Assembly: GCA_021234155.1 (NCBI GenBank)
Contig: JAJEKV010000057.1
Span: forward strand, 6,963,702-7,027,701
DNA from: Isoetes taiwanensis
Taxonomy: Eukaryota > Streptophyta > Lycopodiopsida > Isoetales > Isoetaceae
DNA: 64,000 nucleotides
Direction: 5' to 3'
The notes below the pieces were generated by a model. It did not search any database and had not been told where the DNA came from. It worked only from the letters and a program-made list of their open reading frames with translations. Shown piece by piece: positions 1-9,183 of this stretch. Numbering within the stretch: position 1 is the first letter of the stretch; every line of letters begins with the position of its first letter. The position numbers and the translations under genes are program-made.

Positions 1-1374
1 GCAAAGCATAACCCCTCTATGAATATATGTCTAAATACGTTCAAGGTTGGTCAACATGAAGCATGGCATAACCTTATGAAGTTTGATCAAGTTGGAGCAT
101 TAGTTGATTTTTTACATGTTGCTTAGTTCTAAAATATAATATAACGCATACATATCTCCATTATATTGCGAGTGATTCGTAATATGTGAACCTGCCAAAT
201 TACGCCAAATTACTCTCTTTTTCTTTTTCTTTTTTTTTTTTTTTTTTTGCGAAATACGCCAAATTACTGTTGGATTATATTGAACAAAAACAAAGGTTTC
301 ATTAGGCGCAACACTGCAATCTGTACTAGGCATATAAATGAGCTATAAATCTTGTGTCCTTAGATTCTTTTGGTCCCAAATCCATTACAAGTTAGTTTAT
401 GGTTTTCTATAGAATACGCCATAGGGATAGATTTAGCAGATGTATGAATTTTGTGGGATTGTTCTTATATACGGCTAGTTGTAAGGTTGATAAAATAAAA
501 ATCCTTTTTGAGTCAGGTTTAGATGGTTGCCTACCATTCTTGTTTCTTACTTAAAAGAAAACCACAAACCATCCTAGTGTCTCAAGTGAAAATCCAAATA
601 TAGCAATGAGCATGTGGCCTAATGGACAAGGTGCTCGCCTCCGGAGCGGGAGATTATGGGTTCGAGTCCCATCTTGGTCGGTTTGTTTTATGACCGTGCT
701 GACACTTCATGAACTCGCCGAAGGACATAACTGTGAAGTTGTACACGACTATAGTTTGATCGAGCAATGATAACGCTCTCAGGTTTGATTGATTAAGATG
801 TAAATCCTCTATAATTCATTTCTAAGTATGATTGAGGTTTGATCGAGCAAGGCATAATCCCTCTATAGATTTATGTCTAAATAGAATTAAGGTCTTATTG
901 CAGATCGACGCAACTGTAAAGTTTTGCTACAACTAAAGTTTCATCAAGCAAGGATAACCCCTCTAAGGTTTGATCGAGCAAAGCATGACCCCTCTATGAA
1001 TATATGTCTAAATACGTTCAAGGTTGGTCAACATGAAGCATGGCATAACCTTATGAAGTTTGATCAAGTTGGAGCATTAGTTGATTTTTTACATGTTGCT
1101 TACTTTCTAAAATATAATATAAGGCATACGAGTGATTCGTAACATGTGAACCTGCCAAATTACGCCAAATTACTCTCTTTTTCTTTTTCTTTTCTTTTTT
1201 TTTTTTTTGCGAAATACGCCAAATTACTGTTGGATTATATTGAACAAAAACAAAGGTTTCATTAGGCGCAACACTGCAATCTGTACTAGGCATATAAATG
1301 AGCTATAAATCTTGTGTTCTTAGATTCTTTTGGTCCCAAATCCATTACAAGTTAGTTTATGGTTTTCTATAGAA
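1..1374 (+). repeat. tRNA-bearing tandem repeat, block I (about 1.4 units of ~980 bp)
   Basis: The opening bases recur at about 979, which gives a period near 980 bp. The unit runs in this order: the tRNA-Arg-like segment; a stretch with repeated 'tttgatcgagcaa' and 'cctctat' words; an AT-rich part ending in 'aatataatataa'; a T-rich tract of C4-8T runs (about 216-248 and 1173-1208); then a part with 'gaacaaaaacaaagg' and 'ggtcccaaatccatt' leading to the next tRNA. The two overlapping stretches in this block are nearly identical. No protein gene is visible. The block is cut at 1374/1375 by a Helitron whose removal joins it to 3402. Confidence 0.9.
608..680 (+). tRNA. tRNA-Arg(CCG)-like gene, array copy 1
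   Basis: A 73-nt cloverleaf can be drawn. The D stem is 617-620 with 629-632. The anticodon stem is 634-638 with 646-650, all five pairs formed. The anticodon CCG is at 641-643 in a CTCCGGA loop. The T stem is 656-660 with 668-672 around TTCGAGT. The acceptor stem (608-614 with 673-679) has a T-T mismatch at 6:67 and a G-G mismatch at 3:70. Box A and box B match plant tRNA-Arg genes, and TTTT at 686-689 could stop Pol III. The two acceptor mismatches and its place inside a satellite argue for a tRNA-derived repeat rather than a working housekeeping gene. No CCA is encoded, as expected for a nuclear gene. Confidence 0.7.
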
Positions 1375-2380
1375 CTAGTTATGGTACCCAGCGTTGCTGG
1401 GCTATAAGGTCCAACACACCGCAACACGTTATTATCTCGTAACGCCCCGCTTTTGGTGGTTTGATCATTGCCACAACTTGAAAAATGTGATCTGCATATG
1501 CTCTTTGGAGTTTTGCTGTTGCCTCCAGATTTTTCACAGAACTATAACTCTCGAAGGCTTTTTCAGATATGGTTAAATATCCATCTTAAAGTTCTGCTTG
1601 GATGTTCTCTAATTATGTTAAAGCCTTTGTTTACAGAAATGCAAAACACATGCTAAAATTGCATGGAAAAAGATGGTAAATATGAAGACAAATACATTTT
1701 AGTTAAATGTAGCTGGAAATTTGCTCACGCCTCTGAATGATTTGCATCAATATGAATCTCCATTCTCTGTTATGGCTTATCAAACATGAAGGAGGTAAAA
1801 TGAGAACTACTATGCCTGTATCTCTAGCTTCCAGCAAGAAATGAAATCATTTCTTCATTAAAGATGTCACAACAATAAACTTACCATGTTGCTTATCCTA
1901 ACCACTAACTCTTGCACCTGTGCAGAAAGAAAGATAAGCGTTTAGCTTTTCGAAATGCCAAAGATATATAATGATCAGGAAGATACTGCCAAAGCGTCAA
2001 AGTTTTAGCAAGAAGAACCTATGGATCACGAAGCATATCCAACTTCTTTTGAAATTCCTTTAACAATTGATGCATGTCAAAACAATGTGCAATCTATAGC
2101 ATTGTATTGTGACGCCACCGACCTTTTATCGAGCTCTTGAGGTTTGTCCCCGTTTGTTCCTCTCATCGAGACGCATAACCGAAGCAAAATCAAGCTTTTT
2201 CCAAAGATGGGTCTATCAAGAGTTTTCAAAAAGGAGACAACAGACCTCTGCAGACATGCATGCATTTGCTACAATCAATGAAGCTGAAATCATCCTTTGG
2301 CTTGATGAATGCCATAAGATATTACAGGAACAACCATGGCAAAATGATGCATTATTAGAAAAGGCTTCACATCTCAGATT

Positions 2381-2748
2381 TCATATGCTTTTAGCAAAAG
2401 CAAGATTCATAACCACCTCTCTCGCTTCCGCAATGTAACTCAATAGCTTCGTCTCAACATGATATGCCCCAACCATAAACAATGAGTTCAACAGCACTTC
2501 TAATGGAAGCATATTGTATGGTTTAAATACTTTAGTCGCATCGGGATCCATCACAGCCTTTCAAATTTGTTAAGAGAAAAATGTAACGATTTAAGGATGT
2601 GGATATTGATAACAATAACATTGGTTGAAAAATGTAAATCTACCTGTCCAGGGATGCCTTCCATATTCCTTGTTAATTCTGCTAATACATCCCTCAAAAC
2701 TCTTAGTGTTGCAAAAACCCTCCTAACTACACACATATGATCTTGCTG
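2381..2748 (-). pseudogene. Captured callose-synthase-like gene fragment (two exons)
   Basis: On the minus strand, exon 1 (2748-2644, 35 codons) follows TTTTGCAG and ends CAG before GTAGAT. An 86-bp intron (2643-2558) ends in AAAG. Exon 2 runs 2557-2381 (58 codons and TGA). The splice junction keeps phase 0. Exon 1 contains RVFATLRVLRDVLAEL and exon 2 contains KPYNMLPL. Both recall the N-terminal Vta1-like part of plant callose synthases (glucan synthase-like), where a 'RVFATLkVL' helix is followed by 'YNIIPL'. After that motif the match fades. The fragment lies inside Helitron 1 in the element's own orientation, which fits gene capture. It is far too short to make an enzyme of the normal ~1,900 residues. 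The family call is from memory of the motif and needs a protein search. Confidence 0.5.
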
Positions 2749-3025
2749 CTGCAAAAGTCACTAATGACAATTACAGACTCCCAGACTCCCAAATTTACAT
2801 AACAGCTTGATGCCTCCGTGAAGATGCTCATGAAAATGTAATTTTAATGAAAATGCATTGTTTGAGCCCTGTGATAATGCCCATGTTAATGCTCTCTCCC
2901 ATGCTATTGCTCTGTCCAACTGGTCTTCAACAGACATTTTGACAACAACAAATATTTTTAGGCCTTTTGTTGCCCTGAATACCTTGTAACGACCATGGCT
3001 GCATGAACATAGCTCATAGAAAAAG

Positions 3026-3112
3026 CTCTGATGATCTTGCAGCCGATCTTTAAAAGCCCTATTCTGTTCGATCCTCTGATGATCTTGCAGCCGATCTTTA
3101 AAAGCCCTATTC
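3026..3112 (-). repeat. 48-bp tandem duplication inside Helitron 1
   Basis: The same stretch of about 39 bp, including 'gatcttgcagccgatcttta', occurs at about 3026-3064 and 3074-3112. Because 48 is a multiple of three, the minus-strand frame repeats the peptide RIGLLKIGCKIIR. This could be a duplicated coding piece or chance. The peptide is not recognised. Confidence 0.8.
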
Positions 3113-3595
3113 GCTCAATCCCTGCTTCTATTTGAAAGCTCATTGCGTTTCAGATAGGTTAGGGAAGGCCAAGGCCGAAATGGAAGATGCAAGCTGAGCT
3201 TCTTTGTGGCTCTTCCAAAACGGCCTCGCCGAGATAGCAGGCTAAAACCGTGTGTGGACATTGGAGGAGTGCATACCGGCCTCACGAACCCTAAAAACAT
3301 TGTGATGTGGCATCATCTCCCCCATCGGTTTAGTAGAATCCGAGCCATTAAAATTAGGGCGTGGTTCAAGACACACGCCATAACATTATAATATAAGAAG
3401 ATACGCCATGGGGATAGATTTAGCAGATGTATGAATTTTGTGGGATTGTTCTTATATACGGCTAGTTGTAAGGTTGATAAAAAAAAGAATCCTTTTTTAG
3501 TCAGGTTTAGATGGTTGCCTACCATTCTTGTTTCTTACTTAAAAGAAAACACAAAACCATCCTAGTGTCTCGTGTGAAAATCAAACTATAGCAAT

Positions 3596-3668
3596 GACCA
3601 TGTGGCCTAATGGACAAGGCACTCATACCCCGAGCGAGAGATTATGGGTTTGAGTCCCATCTTGGTCG
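3596..3668 (+). pseudogene. tRNA-Arg-like pseudogene, array copy 2
   Basis: It is 73 nt long and keeps boxes A and B, the acceptor stem with a single T-T mismatch, and the D and T stems. The anticodon arm is damaged: the stem has an A-C mismatch, and the loop reads ACCCCGA, lacking the universal T33. The anticodon position would read CCC. This copy is unlikely to give a usable tRNA. Confidence 0.7.
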
Positions 3669-4581
3669 GTTTATTTTATGAGCGCGCCGACACTTCATGA
3701 ACTCATGAAGGACATAAACCGTGAAGTTGTACCACAACTATAGTTTGATCGAAAGCAATGATAACGCCTCTAAGGTTTGATTGATTAAGTCAGAACCCTC
3801 TATAATTCATTTCTAAGTATGATTGAGGTTTGATCGAGCAAGGCATAATCCCTCTATAGATTTATGTCTAAATAGAATTAAGGTCTTATTGCAGATCGAC
3901 GCAACTGTAAAGTTTTGCTACAACTAAAGTTTCATCAAGCAAGGATAACCCCTCTAAGGTTTGATCGAGCAAAGCATAACCCCTCTATGAATATATGTCT
4001 AAATACGTTCAAGATTGGTCAACATGAAGCATGGCATAACCTTATGAAGTTTGATCAAGTTGGAGCATTAGTTGATTTTTTACATGTTGCTTAGTTCTAA
4101 AATATAATATAACGCATACATATCTCCATTATATTGACCAAGAAGTACGAGTGATTCGTAATATGTGAACCTGCCAAATTATGCCAAATTACTCTTTTTC
4201 TTTTTCTTTTTTTTCTTTTTTTGCGAAATACGCCAAATTACTGTTGGATTATATTGAACAAAAATAAAGGTTTCATTAGGCGCAACACTGCAATCTGTAC
4301 TAGGCATATAAATGAGCTATAAATCTTGTGTCCTTAGATTCTTTTGGTCCCAAATCCATTACAAGTTAGTTTATGGTTTTCTATAGAATACGCCATAGGG
4401 ATAGATTTAGCAGATGTATGAATTTTGTGGGATTGTTCTTATATACGGCTAGTTGTACGGTTGATAAAATAAAAATCCTTTTTGAGTCAGGTTTAGATGG
4501 TTGCCTACCATTCTTGTTTCTTACTTCAAAGAAAACCACAAACCATCCTAGTGTCTCAAGTGAAAATCCAAATATAGCAAT

Positions 4582-4654
4582 GAGCATGTGGCCTAATGGA
4601 CAAGGCGCTCGCCTCTGGAGCGGGAGATTATGGGTTCGAGTCCCATCTTGGTCG
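4582..4654 (+). tRNA. tRNA-Arg-derived gene with CTG anticodon, array copy 3
   Basis: This 73-nt copy is almost identical to copy 1, but the anticodon loop is CTCTGGA, so 4615-4617 read CTG (a glutamine anticodon) where copy 1 has CCG. The anticodon stem CTCGC/GCGGG is intact. The acceptor stem has the same T-T and G-G mismatches as copy 1. The T stem and TTCGAGT loop are intact. A TTTT follows downstream. The body is arginine-type, so this is a single-base anticodon shift. It is probably an inactive satellite component. Confidence 0.6.
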
Positions 4655-6602
4655 GTTTGTTTTATGAGCGTGCTGACACTTCATGAACTCGCCGAAGGAC
4701 ATAACTGTGAAGTTGTACCACAACTATAGTTTGATCGAGCAATGATAACGCTCTAAGGTTTGATTAATTAAGGTGTAAACCCTCTATAATTCATTTCTAA
4801 GTATGATGATTGAGGTTTGATCGAGCAAGGCATAATCCCTCTATAGATTTATGTCTAAATAGAATTAAGGTCTTATCGCAGACGACGAATCAGAAAGTTT
4901 TTTGCTACAACTAAAGTTTCATCAAGCAAGGATAACCCCTCTAAGGTTTGATCGAGCAAAGCATCACCCCTCTATGAATATATGTCTAAATACGTTCAAG
5001 GTTGGTCAAGATGAAGCATGGCATAACCTTATGAAGTTTGACCAAGTTGGAGCATTAGTTGATTTTTTACATGTTGCTTACTTAGTTCTAAAATATAATA
5101 TAACGCATGCATATCTCCATTATATTGGCCAAGAAGTACGAAATGATTCGTAATATGTGAACCCGCCAAATTACGCCAAATTACTCTCTTTTTCTTTTTC
5201 TTTTTTTTTTTTTGAAATACCCAAATTATCGTTGGATTATATTGAACAAAAACGAGGGTTTCATTAGGCGCAACACTGCAATCTGTACTAGGCATATAAA
5301 TGAGCTATAAATCTTGTGTTCTTAGATTCTTTTTGTCCCAAATCCATTACAAGTTAGTTTATGGTTTTCTATAGAACTAGTTAGGTGCCCAGCGTTGCTG
5401 GGATCATGTGGGGATATGTAAACGATGCTGAGCATCCTTTGGGTACTTGTAAATGTTCGGAACATGTAAGTGTTGACGGGCATTACATTTTTATACCACT
5501 TGTTTTGGGGTGGGAGGGGGCACCATTTGTGGGTTCATGGGAGGGAACACCCTTCTTGTTTATTTGATGTTGTGATGCTATGTAAATAGAATGTCTTATA
5601 ATAGATGTGTACAATTGAGTAGTCTACCGTACTCCTTTTGTATGCCCTTTTGGTTTCTTATAGCAATTTTGCTTGAATGTTTGAATGCAAAATTTTTAAT
5701 ATCGTTTCATGTGTTGTCATCAAATCAATCATGGATGCAAAAAATGGATCCAAACAGTGGTATTCCATGAATAACACATTAACATAGAGACAAAACACAA
5801 TTTTGGAGTCCTGACGTGTGTCTAACCTAGCAAAGAATGAATTGAGATTGAGAAGATTAAGTGCAAGGCTTAGTTCTAATAAATGACTTTTTTGTTCTTA
5901 TGCTAAGGGGATGAAACTCCCAACCTGTACCTAATACATAGAAAATCAAGAAGAAAAATTAACTTGTATAACAGAGAATGAATTAAGATTGAGAAAGATT
6001 AATTGCAATATATTTTTTGTTCTGATCAGGAGATAAAACTCCAAGAACCAACGGTGAGAAACCGGAGGTGTCAAATACTCAAATTCTTCATGCTACCTAT
6101 TGTTGGATCTACTCCAAGTAGCAATTTTTCAAGAAGTTTGTAGCCTATAAATGCTATGTTTATAATTTGTGCAATATGATGAACCAACTGCAGATGTTTG
6201 TTGAGTGAGCAAAGGCATGGCCCAAAGCTTTCTCTGGTGCCGAAATGATCGTCCTTGGGTTATATATCCTCTTGAGAGATAAGAAATTATATATGCACCT
6301 AGCTTGAGAAGCCAAAACTGGTTGGAATTGTTCTGCAACACAATCTACTGGTTTTTGTGACAAAGCCCAAATAATGATTCCAACATGCATTGGCAACCTT
6401 TTCAAACACGATTTTGATGTTGCGAAAGAATGCATAGATCCAGAAAATCATAATGATGCAACCGTACATGTGGAGTATGCTCTATTTGGTAAAGCTCGGT
6501 TCCTTCCTACCTGCAAAAAAATATTATGAGTATCTTCCAGAAACACAGAAGAAATAACAAAGAAACACAATTCTGTTGAACTGTGGCGCCTTTCTTCTAT
6601 AC

Positions 6603-6824
6603 CTTGTTAGGGTGAACACAAAGTGTTGCCTTCCTGTATACTTTCTTCACAGATGCTTCTATAAGATCTATTAAGGAAACTGGATGCCAACCACACTCTG
6701 GCCAAAACACCGCAGAAGTAGTGCAAATTCCATTCATGAAATCCTTATTACTAACAATATTACAAATACTTGCATATGACATACATATTAGACTCTTTGT
6801 TGCAGCGGGCATGCAAAGGAACAA
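6603..6824 (-). pseudogene. Captured auxilin-like J-domain exon
   Basis: On the minus strand the frame reads [10 protein letters not shown], then a helix-like stretch, then [15 protein letters not shown], and meets a splice donor AAG|GTATAG at 6603/6602. This matches the J-domain of plant auxilin-like proteins, which help Hsc70 uncoat clathrin. In that family the 'W..W.PV.LTD.I' segment precedes '[16 protein letters not shown]' and an intron commonly follows the lysine. The essential HPD tripeptide is HPN here (asparagine codon at 6606-6608), which in a J-domain abolishes Hsp70 stimulation. The next exon of the family is not evident after the following AG. Upstream residues up to the ATG at 6824 do not look conserved. 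The piece is an isolated exon inside Helitron 2, best read as gene capture. Confidence 0.8.
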
Positions 6825-8074
6825 TAGCTTCTATTATACCCTGATTTGCAAAATCGAAATCATCGTGCATAACAAATAACTAATATTTTAAGCACATGCA
6901 AAAATAAACTTACCTTGTTACAAAAAAAGAAGAGGGCCTTCTTTTAAATCAATCTAAAGCAAAGATGACCTTCCAAAATGCAATGAGACATAGTACAAAA
7001 GCATGTTCATGTAGCTTGAAAGGAGTAGCAAACTACAAAACATATCTCTAGAAATGGAATAGAGGATTGAAACCTAGTTGCACAAGTTTACAAACCCCGG
7101 CCCGTAAATAAAGGCTACTCGTGTAGTCAAGTTTCTTTGTAATGCTTTTGTTGCTAGAGTAATACTCCCATAATCTCAGCTTGTCATCTCTTTAAATCTG
7201 TCAAACATACCACACATTCATATTCTTCCTTGTCTAATTCTAGCCTTTTTATAGAGGCATACCTTTCGATGGAAAGTGAACCAAAAGCTTCACAAACATA
7301 TTCCTTAGAGGAAGAATACTTTCGATTTTAACTTCCTGCACCTTGTAGAAAAACATATTTGTCCCGCTTTTCCATATTTCAGCTTTTGTGGAGACATATG
7401 GCATTTCATTCCTATTTCTAGCAGTTCCCACGGATTTTACAAATGGGTGGAATCCCTTAGATCCGTGCGTCGCAAAGGCATATTTCTGACCAGATATTTA
7501 TCAAAGTTTGCATTTCAAGTTAGCGAGCCAATCTTTGAATGTAAAATCAACTTTCATCAGCTTTCCATTTGCATAACAATGAAGGTAGGTGCCAAAGATC
7601 CATGGGCGATGTACCGTAGCCTTCCTCGACGTCACTCTTGGAAGCAAAAGCAAGGCAAACACCTACATGTCGATAATGGCCAGTTATAGTTACAAACAGG
7701 AAGGGTGATTTATTTGCCATCTCCTCGAAACATCTCTAATGTATTAAACCTTACCGCACGCCTAGAATCCTCGAAGTTGGAGTTAGATATAGATTGCGTG
7801 GTCGTGGAGCAATACGGATGGCATTCAAAGCGGGCCGGCACCATCCTCGCTCCAACCACGGCTAAGATGATCGCCCTAGTCCTAATCTACATCCATCCCA
7901 CCCATTCTCGTAGCTTCACATCCATCCCGACCCATTCTCGTGGCTTGGCGGGTAGCAAAAATCCTAAGCCGTAATAAAAAAAAACGAAATTAAAACCCTA
8001 AACTATGGAATGAATCTTAACCCTTCGATCAATAGGCCGAACAATCTAAACCGGCCTCGATTTAGGGCTAAGTT

Positions 8075-8110
8075 GAAAACGGACACACATGAAAACATTA
8101 TAATATAGGA
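8075..8110 (-). mobile_element. Extra Helitron 5' terminus inside Helitron 2
   Basis: At 8110 on the minus strand the sequence again reads TCCTATATTATAATGTT and is followed on the plus strand by T (8111), exactly like the true 5' end at 8788. The matching 3' end is not clear; CTAGTTG near 7073 lacks an obvious hairpin. It may be a nested, partly lost Helitron or a duplicated terminus. Confidence 0.55.
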
Positions 8111-8788
8111 TGGCAAATTGCTACTTTTCTTGTTCTTCAAAGGTAAGGAAAATGACCTAAAACAATATGAAACAGAGGAAACAAAAAACTTAGAACGCTT
8201 CAAACCTCGAATACCCGCATCAAGTAGACCACCTCTACAGCTCACCATGCTCCTCTCTACAGCTATAACATCCGACATAGCCAGGCTTCTCTGCTCAAGC
8301 CCGCAGCCTTTTCCGAAACCTAATCATTGCAAGCTACTTGCGATATTTTTGCATCAAACGTAAAAACCTAGAAATCCGCAATAAACTCGTGGTATCTTCA
8401 ATAGAACAAAGGTTTGATCCGCGCACAAAGGTTTGATGGGATAGCGTAAAACCGAGTAATGGCACCTCCTCGAAAGAAATAAGACCTCCTAATCATCTGG
8501 ATCTTGAGAAAAAGATCCGAGATCCGCCTCTATAGTTGTAGAGCCTTTTGGTCGGGCAAAATGGCAGGCCCCAAGGCAAAACTAAAACACGGCCACCGGA
8601 TACCTTGGGCGATGCCTAATGGTTCGATAGCATCACCCCGGGATAGCTTGATCCGCTTTGTTCGATGGCTTCCAAGAAAACCTAAGACCTTTTGTTTTCT
8701 TTATTTCTGGACCGTCAGATTTGCTTATTTAATTCTAGCCGTCAAAATTAGGGCGTGATTCAACACCCTATAACATTATAATATAGGA

Positions 8789-9183
8789 TACGCCATCGGG
8801 ATAGATTTAGCAGATGTATGAATTTTGTGGGATTGTTCTTATATACAGCTAGTTGTAAGGTTGATAAAAAAAAATCATTTTTGAGTCAGGTTTAGATGGT
8901 TGCCTACCATTCTTGTTTCTTACTTAAAAGAAAAACACAAACCATCCTAGTGTCTCAGGTGAAAATCCAAATATAGTAATGACCATGTGGCCTAATGGAC
9001 AAGGCGCTCGCCTTCGGAGCGGGAGATTATGGGTTCGAGTCCCATCTTGGTTGGTTTGTTTTATGAGCGTGCTGACACTTCATGAACTCGCCGAAGGACA
9101 TAATCGCGGAAGCTGCACCACAACTATGCTTGATCGAGCAATGATAAGGTTTGATTTGATTGCTGTAAACCCTCTATAATTTA
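8789..9183 (+). repeat. tRNA-bearing tandem repeat, block III (partial unit)
   Basis: About 395 bp of the unit lies between Helitrons 2 and 3, from the 'tacgccat' junction through the tRNA-like segment to 'cctctataatt'. It is continuous with 5376 on the left and 11250 on the right once the two elements are removed. Confidence 0.9.
8981..9053 (+). tRNA. tRNA-Arg(TCG)-like gene, array copy 4
   Basis: This is the best cloverleaf in the window, 73 nt. The acceptor stem GACCATG/CTTGGTT has one T-T mismatch and one G-T wobble. The D stem GCCT/AGGC is perfect. The anticodon stem CTCGC/GCGGG surrounds CTTCGGA with anticodon TCG (9014-9016). The T stem ATGGG/CCCAT closes TTCGAGT. TTTT at 9059-9062 can terminate Pol III. 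The body resembles plant tRNA-Arg. Whether it is transcribed is unknown. Confidence 0.75.

Larger units (their letters stand above)
1375..3401 (-). mobile_element. Helitron 1, non-autonomous, 2,027 bp
   Basis: On the minus strand the element begins TCTTCTTATATTATAATG at 3401. It ends in CTAG at 1375-1378, preceded by a perfect hairpin CCCAGC-GTT-GCTGGG (plus-strand 1387-1401) eight bases away. It sits between A (1374) and T (3402) with no target duplication. Joining 1374 to 3402 restores the array unit around 'atagaatacgccat', as seen intact near 411 and 4383. These are the defining Helitron features. No Rep/helicase gene is present, so it would need enzymes supplied in trans. It contains exon-like blocks resembling callose synthase (2381-2748) and a 48-bp tandem duplication (3026-3112). 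Confidence 0.9.
3402..5376 (+). repeat. tRNA-bearing tandem repeat, block II (two units)
   Basis: Two consecutive units of about 985 bp follow Helitron 1, with tRNA-like segments starting at 3596 and 4582 and T-rich tracts at about 4194-4222 and 5188-5213. They match block I closely, with single-base changes and small length changes in the T tract. The block ends at 5376, where Helitron 2 begins. Confidence 0.9.
5377..8788 (-). mobile_element. Helitron 2, non-autonomous, 3,412 bp
   Basis: On the minus strand it starts TCCTATATTATAATGTT at 8788. It ends with the hairpin CCCAGC-GTT-GCTGGG (plus-strand 5388-5402), seven bases and CTAG (5377-5380). It is flanked by A (5376) and T (8789). Excision restores 'atagaatacgccat', the same target dinucleotide used by Helitron 1. 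It shares the terminal hairpin with Helitron 1 and the subterminal word 'aaaattagggcgtg', but the bodies differ. It carries a J-domain exon (6603-6824) and a second 5'-terminus-like motif at 8110. No transposase gene was found. The remainder (about 5,400-6,500 and 6,900-8,750) has short frames only, none recognised. Confidence 0.9.

Noticed and set aside
1-9183. Lysine-rich minus-strand frames at 112-333, 1051-1293 and 5029-5295
   Set aside because: They read through the T-rich tract on the opposite strand. Their length varies with the tract and no start context or domain supports them.
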